Assembly (NCBI RefSeq): GCF_902726645.1 | Contig: NZ_CACVAO010000001.1 | Coordinates: forward strand, 3,208,764-3,272,763 | Direction: 5' to 3' | DNA length: 64,000 bases | From: Halobacillus ihumii | GTDB lineage: Bacteria > Bacillota > Bacilli > Bacillales > Halobacillaceae | Shown here: positions 44,369-52,884 of the stretch, piece by piece | Position numbering within the stretch: position 1 is the stretch's first letter | How the letters are laid out: each line of letters opens with the position of its first letter | The notes under the pieces: generated by a model | What the model was told of the DNA's origin: nothing | Databases searched by the model: none | What the model saw: the letters and a program-made list of their open reading frames with translations, nothing else | Translations under genes and position numbers: made by a program

Positions 44369-45868
44369 ATGGAATCCTTATCACAAGGAACGATTTGGTT
44401 TATCGGCGTTTTGTTGTTTGTTTACTTTTTATTTGTTACGTGGATTGGCCGAAAAGGCTCGAAATACAGTAAGACGATGAGCGGTTTTGCAACGGCTCGA
44501 GGAAAAGTGAATCCATGGATCGTTGGCGCCAGTTTCGCGACAACTTATGCAAGTGCAAACTTATTTATCGGAGTGCCGGGCCTTGCTTATGAATACGGTA
44601 CGGCTGTGCTTTGGTACACGCTTGGGTGCTTTGGGGTTTCATGGTTAGGGTTATTGTTTTTTGCCAAAACCTTCTTTCGATATGGTAAAAAATTCGGAGG
44701 GGTTTCAACATTGCCTGAATGGTTAGGCCGAAAATACAACAGTAAGACGCTTCAGGTGATCGTTGGTTTGCTTATCTTATTTAATGTGTACTATATTGTA
44801 GGGCAAAATGTCGGGCTGGCGACGATCTTTGAAACTGTTCTTGGCATTCCCTATATGTGGGGAGTGATTATCGGGGTAGCGATTACCGTTGTGTATATTG
44901 GCTTAGGCGGTGCCTTTGCGCAAATTATTACTGATGGCATCCAGGGGATTTTTATGGCGTTTACATCTGTACTCATTTTATTTTCCCTCTTATGGACAAT
45001 CGGGGGCGGATTCGGTGTCTTCGGAGAGCTCTCCAGCCGTTTGGCTGGAATCGATCCCAATCTTGTTGCACCTATTTCGTCTACAGGGCCTTACAATAGT
45101 GTTCTTGCTATTTTGGCTGTGCAGTTTCTATTATTCAGCTTCGTATTAATGCCGCATCTGTTAAATAAGGTGCTTTCCTTAGAAACAGAGGAAGAATTGC
45201 GTCCATTTACACTATCAGCTGGCATTACCTTGTTTTTAATTTCTACATTAATGGTGGTAGGCGGATTGGCGGCTCGTGTGCTGCTTCCATCCTTAGAAAG
45301 CGCTGATAAAGCGATCCCAGCTTATTTGATGGAAGCTTTTCCGCCAGTAGTGGTCGGCATTTTAATCGTCGGAATCATATCTGCGATCTTGTCTAGTACA
45401 GACAGTTTATATCTTGGTGTGACGACCAGTATCGGCAATGATATTTATAAAGTGCTTGCTTCCTTTTTCACGAAGGGTGGAGGTGATCCTCAATTGATTG
45501 ATCGTCGAAGTGTAACCGTGGCGAAGGTTTCCCTAGTTATTATTGGGGCGATTACCTTATACATTTCGCTTGACCGGCCAGAGTCGTTATCGATTCTTAT
45601 TCAGTTTAGTTTCTCCGCGATTATCAGCGGGATTATAGCACCGATTACCTTAGGTTACTTTTGGAAGCGAGCGAACCGATTTGGAGCCATTGCAGCAGTG
45701 ATCGTAGGCGTAACGCTTTATGTGCTATTTACGAACCAGGCCATTATTGAAAATATTTATTTAGCGATGTTTGCAAGTTCTGTAGCTGGGTTTACGGTTA
45801 TGTTTATAGCAGGAGTGCTGCCTGAGAGAAAAGTAGAAGAGTCCGTTCAACTTGAAAAAAATGCGTGA
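44369..45868 (+). CDS. Sodium:solute symporter (SSS family)
   Basis: A 499-residue membrane protein with 13 predicted helices. Family features: TWIGRKGSKYSKTMSGFATA, PWIVGASFATTYASANLFIG, GVSTLPEWLGRKYNSK, and the sodium-site region GIISAILSSTDSLYLGVTTS. Imports an organic solute with Na+. The solute cannot be read from sequence; the SAM riboswitch at the head of the operon suggests methionine or a sulfur-containing acid. AAAGGAGGG precedes the start. Confidence 0.88.
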   Translation: MESLSQGTIWFIGVLLFVYFLFVTWIGRKGSKYSKTMSGFATARGKVNPWIVGASFATTYASANLFIGVPGLAYEYGTAVLWYTLGCFGVSWLGLLFFAKTFFRYGKKFGGVSTLPEWLGRKYNSKTLQVIVGLLILFNVYYIVGQNVGLATIFETVLGIPYMWGVIIGVAITVVYIGLGGAFAQIITDGIQGIFMAFTSVLILFSLLWTIGGGFGVFGELSSRLAGIDPNLVAPISSTGPYNSVLAILAVQFLLFSFVLMPHLLNKVLSLETEEELRPFTLSAGITLFLISTLMVVGGLAARVLLPSLESADKAIPAYLMEAFPPVVVGILIVGIISAILSSTDSLYLGVTTSIGNDIYKVLASFFTKGGGDPQLIDRRSVTVAKVSLVIIGAITLYISLDRPESLSILIQFSFSAIISGIIAPITLGYFWKRANRFGAIAAVIVGVTLYVLFTNQAIIENIYLAMFASSVAGFTVMFIAGVLPERKVEESVQLEKNA

Positions 45869-45884
45869 AAGAGAGGGAACATAT

Positions 45885-47048
45885 ATGGCAGATGATCATC
45901 AGCAAGGCCGCCTTGAGAAAGTCATTCAGCTTCGCAATCAATTTTATAAGCGGTCCAAAGAAGTGGATCAATCTGGGGGCTTCCCACATGAAAACTTTGC
46001 AGATTTGAAAAAAACGGGCTACCTGTCCTGGACTGTACCTAAACAGTACGGAGGACTTGGCTTGAACTTGTATGAGTTTTTACAGCTGCAGGAACAGTTA
46101 GCCAAAGGAGATGGAGCTACTGCCTTATCAGTTGGCTGGCATTTAGGGAGTATACTCGAGCTGGCTGAAAATCATAGCTGGGAGGAGGCAACATTCCGTG
46201 ACCTTTGTCAAAGGGTTGTACAGGAACAAGCTTTAATGAATCGGACCGCCACAGAAAAAGGCACGGGCAGCCCGACGAGAGGAGGGATTCCCGAGACGCA
46301 AGCATGCTTACAAGGCGATCATTGGGTGATAAATGGCAGGAAATCGTTTGCATCTATGGCTGAAGCGTTGGATTATTCATTAGTGACGGCCCGTATTGAA
46401 CAAACAGACCGTGTCGGCATCTTTCTGGTTGATCACAGCCAGGAAGGGGTAAAAGTAGAGCCGACATGGAATTCTGCTTCGATGAGAGGGACGAGAAGTG
46501 ATGACCTTATTTTTCAAAATGTAACTGTTCCATCTGAACACTTTGTCGAAGAGGAAGGCGAGCGTGTGGGTCCTCCTGCACCGAAAGGATGGCTTCTGCA
46601 TATCCCGGCCTGTTATTTAGGGATTGCTTCAGCTGCTTGTAGATATGCGGTTGATTTTGCCAGTACTTATCAGCCGAATAGTTTGCCTGGCCCTATTAAA
46701 GAAGTGCCAGAGGTGCAGCGGAAAATAGGCGAAATGGAGCTTGCCTTATTTCAATCTCGTGAAATTCTCTATTCTGTAGCGAACCGCTGGGTGCAGCAGC
46801 CTGATCAAAGAGCCGATATGGGAGCGGAGTTAGCGGCTGTAAAGCATATTGCAACAAACCAGGCTGTTCATGTCGTTGACTTAGCCATGAAAATTGTTGG
46901 GGCACGCAGCTTGTCAAGGGACTGTCCATTGGAACGCTATTATCGGGACGTACGTTCTGGACTGCATAACCCGCCTATGGATGACGCTGTAATAAAGATG
47001 TTCGCCGCCAAGTCATTGCAGGGTTCTCAGCCAACTGTCACTTCTTAA
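45885..47048 (+). CDS. Acyl-CoA dehydrogenase-family flavoprotein
   Basis: A 387-residue protein with the ACAD three-domain layout. The N-terminal helical part has VPKQYGGLGLNLYEFLQLQE, the middle FAD region NRTATEKGTGSPTRGGIPET and INGRKSFASMAEALDYSLVT, the C-terminal helices MKIVGARSLSRDCPLERYYR. The catalytic glutamate of canonical ACADs is not obvious at the expected spot, and the TEKGTGSP segment resembles the DszC/SfnB-like flavin monooxygenase branch. Either acyl-CoA oxidation or organosulfur oxidation is possible. Start ATG 45885; a start at 45852 would overlap the symporter. Confidence 0.8.
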   Translation: MADDHQQGRLEKVIQLRNQFYKRSKEVDQSGGFPHENFADLKKTGYLSWTVPKQYGGLGLNLYEFLQLQEQLAKGDGATALSVGWHLGSILELAENHSWEEATFRDLCQRVVQEQALMNRTATEKGTGSPTRGGIPETQACLQGDHWVINGRKSFASMAEALDYSLVTARIEQTDRVGIFLVDHSQEGVKVEPTWNSASMRGTRSDDLIFQNVTVPSEHFVEEEGERVGPPAPKGWLLHIPACYLGIASAACRYAVDFASTYQPNSLPGPIKEVPEVQRKIGEMELALFQSREILYSVANRWVQQPDQRADMGAELAAVKHIATNQAVHVVDLAMKIVGARSLSRDCPLERYYRDVRSGLHNPPMDDAVIKMFAAKSLQGSQPTVTS

Positions 47049-47142
47049 ATCGCTCTTTCATACCATACCTCGTGTGTCGTAATGTTTGAGGGGAATGAAA
47101 AGGGGTATGATAACAGTAAAAACGATAAAGGAGTTTGACGAT

Positions 47143-47430
47143 ATGACTAAACATGTAGAGGCTTATTTTGAAACAGAAAATGATGCTGAAAGCGCTAAGG
47201 CATCCTTGCAAAAGCTGGCAATTGAGGAGGAATATATAGAGCCTGTTCCAGATAACACGCCATTGTTATCCCGGTTAATCCCGCTAAATAATTTAGATAA
47301 ATCAGGCCCTGATAAACAGTTAACCCATTTGCTGCGCTTTGATGTAAAGGATGAGAATTATGAAACTGCGTTAAACGTGATTAAGGAGCATGAAGGACAT
47401 ATGGATCCATCTGAACTGGAAAGTAAGTAA
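47143..47430 (+). CDS. Conserved hypothetical protein, 95 aa
   Basis: Start ATG 47143 with AAAGGAG nine bases upstream. The sequence HVEAYFETENDAESAKASLQ suggests a small ferredoxin-like alpha/beta domain of the kind found in Bacillaceae stress proteins; LLRFDVKDENYETALNVIKE supplies the second half. No catalytic motif. Function unknown. Confidence 0.65.
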   Translation: MTKHVEAYFETENDAESAKASLQKLAIEEEYIEPVPDNTPLLSRLIPLNNLDKSGPDKQLTHLLRFDVKDENYETALNVIKEHEGHMDPSELESK

Positions 47431-47445
47431 AGTAGGAGTGGCGTG

Positions 47446-47931
47446 ATGAAGGGGCAAGGTTTTTCTAAAAAACAGCAAGTTATCAGGCATCTGAAGGATT
47501 CGATCGATTGGGTACAATCCTTGAATCAATTGCCTGAGGAGTCGTGGCGGCTCCCTATAGAAGAAGGGAAATGGAGCGTCGCTGAAGTTATCCGCCATCT
47601 CGTTCTATGGGATGACTTTATTATCCATAAACGTTTGCCGTATCTGTTTACTTCTCAAGATTTTCCTGGGACGCCCGATGTGGAGGTTATGAACTCTAAG
47701 GCAGCCATCCAGGCTAGGGATGATAGTAAGGAAGAAACAGTAGAGTTATTTAAGCAAACAAGAAGCAAACTTTTGGAACAATTAGCCGACATTGAAGACA
47801 TTCGATATGAAGAATCGCTTTCATTGAAATCGCGAAAAGAAAGTCTATATGATTATTTGAAAGGAATTATGGAGCACGATGAACACCATTTCAAGCAAAT
47901 TAAACAGGTTATCAATGAAAAAGATGCCTAG
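47446..47931 (+). CDS. DinB-family protein
   Basis: A 161-residue four-helix DinB/YfiT-like protein. Metal-binding histidines are in KWSVAEVIRHLVLWDDFII and the C-terminal IMEHDEHHFKQIKQVI. Members are thiol-dependent transferases or detoxification enzymes with one divalent metal. Start ATG 47446 after TAGGAGTGG. The terminator overlaps the stop codon. Confidence 0.85.
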   Translation: MKGQGFSKKQQVIRHLKDSIDWVQSLNQLPEESWRLPIEEGKWSVAEVIRHLVLWDDFIIHKRLPYLFTSQDFPGTPDVEVMNSKAAIQARDDSKEETVELFKQTRSKLLEQLADIEDIRYEESLSLKSRKESLYDYLKGIMEHDEHHFKQIKQVINEKDA

Positions 47932-47947
47932 GAACAGGCATCTTTTT
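47918..47947. terminator. Bidirectional terminator
   Basis: AAAAGATGCCT and AGGCATCTTTTT with a six-base loop, shared by the convergent DinB and M14 peptidase genes. Confidence 0.9.
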
Positions 47948-49133
47948 ACATATATATACTCGCTAGAAAGATTCCACGGGATTTATTATAAATTTCTTTA
48001 AATTGATTGAGGGGCAGTGGATTAACCCCATGTCCCAGTTCAACGGTATAGCCAGGACGACGCCATTCTTTTATAAACCAGTCTTTATAGCCTGTATAAC
48101 TATCAACAAACCGGACGGGTTCATAGCTGCTTTCCCGAGCAAATTCATCGACAATCTCTTCTGCTCTTGAAGGTTCAAAGCCTTCATATCCCCAATAAAT
48201 GACTTCTCCCTGAGTGTGAAAAGCCAGCACTTTTTCAAATGACCGTTTTTCAGCCAGATTAGCCATGGCTATACTTTCGGGTTCCGTCAGAGGTCTATTG
48301 CCTGGGAAATCACGAGGTGAAGGTTTCTTCGGTTTACGCGCAGCCTCAAGTTCCCACTTAGCAGGATATTGTTTATTCAAATCGACTCCGCGAATATTAG
48401 CTTTCCACCCGCTGAAATCTGAATTGCCGCTGTTAATTCGCAAAGCCTCTTCGCCGAAGTCTCCCTCTGGAGGTCCATTTAGAACAAGGTTTACTCCATC
48501 AGGATCGACCATTGGAACAATGGAGAGAGTAACCTGATCATAAAGTGGATTCGTTACACGTCCGCGAATGGGTTCGTTGTTCGTGAGAGACAATAGGTAT
48601 TCATTGATAAATTCCATCATTATAGCTGTGGTAATCCATTCATTAGCATGAAAGGATGCATTCCAATGCACAAGTTTCGGACCTCGGCCAATTTGCAATT
48701 CGACTAAACTTTTCCCCATTACGCTATTTCCGATCGTATTTCTTTTTATAAAAGGGTATAATTCAGAAAGTTGGCTTAAGTGATCAGTCAGCACTTGAAA
48801 GTCATAGTTTTGATTACCGTTGACAATCGGATCCATTATGCGAGTTGGAATTTGAATGATTTGCCCAGTCTGCAGTTGATCAGGAGCAGTTGACGGGTTG
48901 GTCAAGAGCAGGTTGTCTAATGAAATTCTATTAGATGCAGCAATTTTATCGAAGGAATCTCCGGACTTTATTTGATAACTAGCTGAGCGATAACCAGGAA
49001 TCTGTACCGTTTGCCCGACAGGCAGAGCAGTAGGAGAGAGGGTGGGATTGGAATCCATTATTAACGATAAAGGAACATTAAAAGTGGTGGCATAATACCA
49101 AAATGTATCTCCTTGTCTCACTTGAATTTGCAT
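47946..49133 (-). CDS. LysM-containing M14 zinc peptidase (gamma-D-glutamyl-diamino acid endopeptidase type)
   Basis: A 395-residue protein. Two LysM modules (2-46 QVRQGDTFWYYATTFNVPLS; about 50-95 QIKSGDSFDKIAASNRISLD) precede an M14 catalytic domain. Zinc ligands are in HWNASFHANEWITTAIMMEF, the third histidine in VLAFHTQGEVIYWG, and the catalytic glutamate in YTVELGHGVNPLPL. It resembles YqgT and endopeptidase I, which cleave gamma-D-Glu-DAP bonds in peptidoglycan. No signal peptide is evident after the start set by GAGGAGG at 49133. Likely in sporulation or wall turnover. Confidence 0.88.
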   Translation of the reverse strand: MQIQVRQGDTFWYYATTFNVPLSLIMDSNPTLSPTALPVGQTVQIPGYRSASYQIKSGDSFDKIAASNRISLDNLLLTNPSTAPDQLQTGQIIQIPTRIMDPIVNGNQNYDFQVLTDHLSQLSELYPFIKRNTIGNSVMGKSLVELQIGRGPKLVHWNASFHANEWITTAIMMEFINEYLLSLTNNEPIRGRVTNPLYDQVTLSIVPMVDPDGVNLVLNGPPEGDFGEEALRINSGNSDFSGWKANIRGVDLNKQYPAKWELEAARKPKKPSPRDFPGNRPLTEPESIAMANLAEKRSFEKVLAFHTQGEVIYWGYEGFEPSRAEEIVDEFARESSYEPVRFVDSYTGYKDWFIKEWRRPGYTVELGHGVNPLPLNQFKEIYNKSRGIFLASIYM

Positions 49134-49259
49134 AGGTAACCTCCTCACATACATATTCGATATAGTATATGGATGACGAGAGCCGTACATGAAATTATTT
49201 TGCGTTATATGCGTACAGAACCTGGTTTGGAAATACAGATGAAGTGAAGAAAGAAGTGA

Positions 49260-50447
49260 ATGCTGATGAAAACATTTGAAGAAGTTGGAATAGAAAAACA
49301 CTTTGTTAAAAAACTTGGCGATCAAGGAATTGCAGCACCCACCCCCATTCAAGAAAAGACAATTCCTCAGCTGTTAGCAGGCAAGGATGTCCTTGCGAAG
49401 GCACAGACGGGAACAGGGAAGACGCTCGCTTTTCTATTACCTATTTTACAAAAAATCGATGTCGATAAAAATGAGGTTCAAGGATTAATCATTACACCAA
49501 CGAGGGAGCTAGCTATACAAATAACGAACGAAGCAAAAAAACTGCTCCCGACAGGCTGCAACGTTCTCGCTGTATATGGAGGGCAGGATGTGGCGGCACA
49601 GGCTCGTAAATTAAACGGACGAGCCCATCTGGTTGTGGCCACGCCCGGGCGTCTGCTTGATCATGTGCGCAGGAAGACAATTACACTTGTTAATGTTAAC
49701 CATGTCGTCCTCGATGAAGTAGATCAAATGCTTGAAGCCGGTTTCCTTACAGATGTAGCTGACATTTTGCTGCAAACACCTGAAAGTCGGCAGACGAGTG
49801 CTTATTCGGCAACGATTTCAAACCAGGTTATTTCCCTTTCAAAACAATATTTAAAGTCTCCCGAAAAGGTTACGGTCGAGGCGGAATCAGTTACATTATC
49901 AGAAATTAAGCAGCTTGTTTATGAAACGACTGATCGAGCCAAACAAGATACTTTATTAAAAATCATGCGTGAACATCGCCCTTATTTAGCTGTGATTTTT
50001 TGTAGGACCAAAAGAAGGGCTAAAAAGTTGAATGAAGCGCTGCTGAGACAAGGCTTTGAATCTGATGAACTTCATGGCGACTTGTCTCAAGCAAAACGAG
50101 AAAAGGTAATGAAGCGTTTCCGTGAAGCAAAAATCCAGTATTTAGTTGCAACAGATGTAGCCGCCAGAGGCCTTGATGTCGAGGGAATTACCCATGTGTT
50201 CAACTATGATATCCCTCAAGACTCTGAGAGTTATATTCATCGGATTGGCCGCACAGGACGTGCTGGCGGCAAAGGTCTGGCCATTACATTTATCGCCCCT
50301 AAGGATCGTCAGGCTCTTCGGGTTATCGAGAAGGGGATCGGGGAGAAGCTGAACAGACGCACACTGGATACGTTGTCCCCTAAGAAGGAAAGCGATCGAA
50401 CGGGTTCGGCTAAGTCGAAGCGATCATCGAAACGAAGAAGAAGGTAA
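49260..50447 (+). CDS. DEAD-box-type RNA helicase with DEVD motif
   Basis: A 395-residue helicase core: Q motif ([20 protein letters not shown]), Walker [24 protein letters not shown], motif [10 protein letters not shown] instead of DEAD, motif III SAT (in AYSATISNQ), then [30 protein letters not shown] and motif [11 protein letters not shown] basic tail ([13 protein letters not shown]) should bind RNA. Similar in size to Bacillus YfmL. Roles in ribosome assembly or cold growth are family-based. ATG 49266 is an alternative start. Confidence 0.9.
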   Translation: MLMKTFEEVGIEKHFVKKLGDQGIAAPTPIQEKTIPQLLAGKDVLAKAQTGTGKTLAFLLPILQKIDVDKNEVQGLIITPTRELAIQITNEAKKLLPTGCNVLAVYGGQDVAAQARKLNGRAHLVVATPGRLLDHVRRKTITLVNVNHVVLDEVDQMLEAGFLTDVADILLQTPESRQTSAYSATISNQVISLSKQYLKSPEKVTVEAESVTLSEIKQLVYETTDRAKQDTLLKIMREHRPYLAVIFCRTKRRAKKLNEALLRQGFESDELHGDLSQAKREKVMKRFREAKIQYLVATDVAARGLDVEGITHVFNYDIPQDSESYIHRIGRTGRAGGKGLAITFIAPKDRQALRVIEKGIGEKLNRRTLDTLSPKKESDRTGSAKSKRSSKRRRR

Positions 50448-50453
50448 CTCCAT

Positions 50454-50484
50454 GCAGCCTTTTATTATTGAGGCTGTATTTTTT
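50454..50484 (+). terminator. Weak terminator after the helicase gene
   Basis: CAGCC and GGCTG flank a loop, followed by ATTTTTT. Confidence 0.55.
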
Positions 50485-50519
50485 ATGAGAAAATGAGGTA
50501 GGGAGGAAGCGTTACACAG

Positions 50520-50680
50520 GTTAGGGAACAATACTATGGAGTTAGGGAGGAATCATGGGACGTTAGGGAACAATTCCGAGGAGTTAATTTAGAATCATAA
50601 GGCGTTAGGGAGCAATCCCGACTTGTTAGGGAACAATCTCCCGAGGCAGGCATGAATCGCAAGGAGTTAGAGAACTACAA
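50520..50680 (+). repeat. 21-bp tandem repeat array
   Basis: Units beginning GTTAGGGAACAAT occur at 50520, 50541, 50562, 50583, 50604 and 50625, an exact 21-bp step, followed by a degenerate unit and another GTTAGAGAAC at 50666. The consensus is close to GTTAGGGAACAATCCCGAGGA. It occupies the gap of about 390 bases between the helicase and yrrT; no gene is seen here. Confidence 0.85.
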
Positions 50681-50840
50681 TTCAGTTTAACCCCAGAATA
50701 GCAGCCTTGCACTCGAATAATTCATCAGTAAAATTTTTTCAAAAATCAATAACATTGAGTGTGCTGGTGAAATATGATAAGTTATAAATATAATTCCGAG
50801 TAAGTGTATGGGAATTGTTAATTATAAGGGGTGGAAGCAA

Positions 50841-51482
50841 ATGGGAGTAGAATTTGTTGACTTGTTTAATCAATGGGCAAGTTCATATGATGATACAGTT
50901 TCTGGGAAAGATCCTGAATATAAAGAGGTTTTTGAAGACTATGATGTTATGCTCCAGGAGCTAGCAGATTTAACGACATCCCCTGTCCTTGAATTTGGGG
51001 TAGGAACAGCAAATTTGACGAGAAAAATAGTGGCCCAAAATAAAGTGATAGCAGGCTTTGAACCTTCAAAGGAAATGCGTCAGATTGCAAATGTTAAATG
51101 TCCTGAGGCTGCTGTTTATGAAGGAGACTTTATTAACTTTCCTGCTTTACAACTGCCTGTGCGTTCAATCGTCAGTTCCTTTGCCTTTCATCATTTAAAA
51201 GAAGATGAGAAACGATTAGCATTAGGCGTTTATTATGATAAACTTGAAGAAGGTGGAGAAGTGATCTTCATCGACACTATCTTTAAAGATGAGGCACACA
51301 AATTGTCCTTAATAAAAGATGCTGAGGAGAAGGGTCACCTTAACTTAGCACAGGATTTGCAGGAAGAATATTACCCCTACCTTGGAGACTTAGAGCAAAT
51401 GTTTTTGCAGCAAGGTTTTGAGGTATCGTTTAAACAAAAGAACAAATTTGCTTGGTTAATACAAGCTAAAAAAGGAGACTAA
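50841..51482 (+). CDS. yrrT: Class I SAM-dependent methyltransferase YrrT
   Basis: A 213-residue methyltransferase. SAM-binding motif [16 protein letters not shown] and motif II-like [20 protein letters not shown]. In B. subtilis yrrT heads the operon with mtnN, mccA and mccB, as it heads luxS-mccA-mccB here. Substrate unknown. Start ATG 50841 is chosen for GGGGTGG upstream; a longer frame begins at 50808. The coding order implies a role around SAM-derived homocysteine recycling. Confidence 0.88.
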   Translation: MGVEFVDLFNQWASSYDDTVSGKDPEYKEVFEDYDVMLQELADLTTSPVLEFGVGTANLTRKIVAQNKVIAGFEPSKEMRQIANVKCPEAAVYEGDFINFPALQLPVRSIVSSFAFHHLKEDEKRLALGVYYDKLEEGGEVIFIDTIFKDEAHKLSLIKDAEEKGHLNLAQDLQEEYYPYLGDLEQMFLQQGFEVSFKQKNKFAWLIQAKKGD

Positions 51483-51486
51483 AACT

Positions 51487-51942
51487 ATGCCTATGAATGT
51501 GGAAAGTTTCAACCTTGATCATACAAAAGTGAAAGCACCATATGTACGACTTGTCGGTGTTACAGAGGGTGAACACGGCGATAAAATTTATAAGTATGAT
51601 ATCCGTCTGAAGCAGCCGAATAAAGAGCATATGGATATGCCAGCATTGCATTCTCTAGAACACCTTATGGCGGAGAAAAGCCGTAATCATCACAGCCGTA
51701 TCATTGATATTGGCCCAATGGGATGTCAAACTGGATTTTATTTAGCAGTGCTGAACGATGATAACTATGAAAATGTGCTTCAATTGCTGGAAAACACTTT
51801 GAAAGATGTGCTTGAAGCAGATGAAGTTCCAGCCTGTAATGAAGTACAATGCGGGTTCGCAGCAAGTCATAGCTTAGAAGGTGCGAAAAAGCTTGCGCAA
51901 GAATTGTTGGATAAACGTGATGAATGGACAGAAGTCTTTTAA
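51487..51942 (+). CDS. luxS: S-ribosylhomocysteine lyase LuxS
   Basis: A 151-residue metalloenzyme. The metal ligands are the HxxEH in [16 protein letters not shown] and the cysteine in [18 protein letters not shown] [20 protein letters not shown]. It releases homocysteine and the AI-2 precursor DPD. It lies four bases after yrrT, in the place taken by mtnN in B. subtilis. The homocysteine is used by the next gene. Confidence 0.96.
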   Translation: MPMNVESFNLDHTKVKAPYVRLVGVTEGEHGDKIYKYDIRLKQPNKEHMDMPALHSLEHLMAEKSRNHHSRIIDIGPMGCQTGFYLAVLNDDNYENVLQLLENTLKDVLEADEVPACNEVQCGFAASHSLEGAKKLAQELLDKRDEWTEVF

Positions 51943-51961
51943 TTTTGGAGGGTGAGCACGT

Positions 51962-52879
51962 ATGGCTTACGTTAAAAACGTACAATCATTAATCGGCGAC
52001 ACTCCGATGATTGAATTAACTCACTCATCGATTCCAAATCAGGCACGTATTTTTGCTAAGCTTGAATTCATGAACCCAGGCGGCAGTGTAAAAGACCGTC
52101 TGGGTTTAAAGCTGATTGAGGATGCACTGGAACGAGGTTTATTAAAGTCTGGTGGAACGATTATTGAACCGACTGCAGGTAATACCGGGATCGGTGTAGC
52201 CCTTGCCGCGATAGGCAGAGGGTTTCGCGTTATGTTTGTAACTCCAGAGAAGTTTAGTCAGGAAAAACAAACCTTGATGAGAGCTCTTGGAGCGGAAGTA
52301 GTGAATACACCGACTGAAGATGGGATGCGGGGTGCGATCAAGCGAGCGGAAGAGCTTTGTGAGGAAACCCCTGATTCTTTTAGTCCGCAGCAGTTCAATA
52401 ATGGTGCTAACCCAGATACGTACTATGAAACACTAGGGCCAGAAATCTATAATGACGTAAATGGCGAAATAGATGTGTTTATAGCTGGGGCCGGGACAGG
52501 TGGCACGTTTATGGGAACGGCTCGTTATCTTAAAAAGCAGAGCGATTCCATCAAAACGGTCATTGTTGAGCCAGAAGGTTCGATTTTAAATGGCGGGGAG
52601 CCTGGGTCCCATCGAACAGAAGGAATTGGAATGGAATTTTTGCCTTTTTATATGGAGAAGGAATATTTTAATGCGATTCACACGATCCCGGACCAAGTAG
52701 CTTTTGACCGGGTACGAGAACTTGCTCTTAATGAAGGGCTTCTTGTGGGTAGTTCTTCGGGTTCAGCTTTTGAAGCAGCACTAAAGGAAGCTGAACAAGC
52801 GAAACCAGGAACGAAGATTGTTACGATTTTCCCTGACAGCAGCGAGCGATATTTAAGTCAAGGGATTTATGAGGAGTGA
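51962..52879 (+). CDS. mccA: O-acetylserine-dependent cystathionine beta-synthase
   Basis: A 305-residue PLP enzyme of the CysK/CBS family. The PLP lysine is in FMNPGGSVKDRLGLKLIED; TAGNTGIGVALAAIGRG and the phosphate loop AGAGTGGTFMGTARYLKK follow. Position between luxS and a cystathionine gamma-lyase gene identifies it as MccA rather than CysK. Uses homocysteine to make cystathionine. Confidence 0.9.
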   Translation: MAYVKNVQSLIGDTPMIELTHSSIPNQARIFAKLEFMNPGGSVKDRLGLKLIEDALERGLLKSGGTIIEPTAGNTGIGVALAAIGRGFRVMFVTPEKFSQEKQTLMRALGAEVVNTPTEDGMRGAIKRAEELCEETPDSFSPQQFNNGANPDTYYETLGPEIYNDVNGEIDVFIAGAGTGGTFMGTARYLKKQSDSIKTVIVEPEGSILNGGEPGSHRTEGIGMEFLPFYMEKEYFNAIHTIPDQVAFDRVRELALNEGLLVGSSSGSAFEAALKEAEQAKPGTKIVTIFPDSSERYLSQGIYEE

Positions 52880-52884
52880 TGTCG

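Noticed and set aside
50499..50600. A heptapeptide-repeat (VREQ...) protein encoded by the 21-bp repeats
   Set aside because: The frame has no start codon or ribosome binding site and is closed by stops within the array; the 7-codon period is a by-product of the 21-bp unit.
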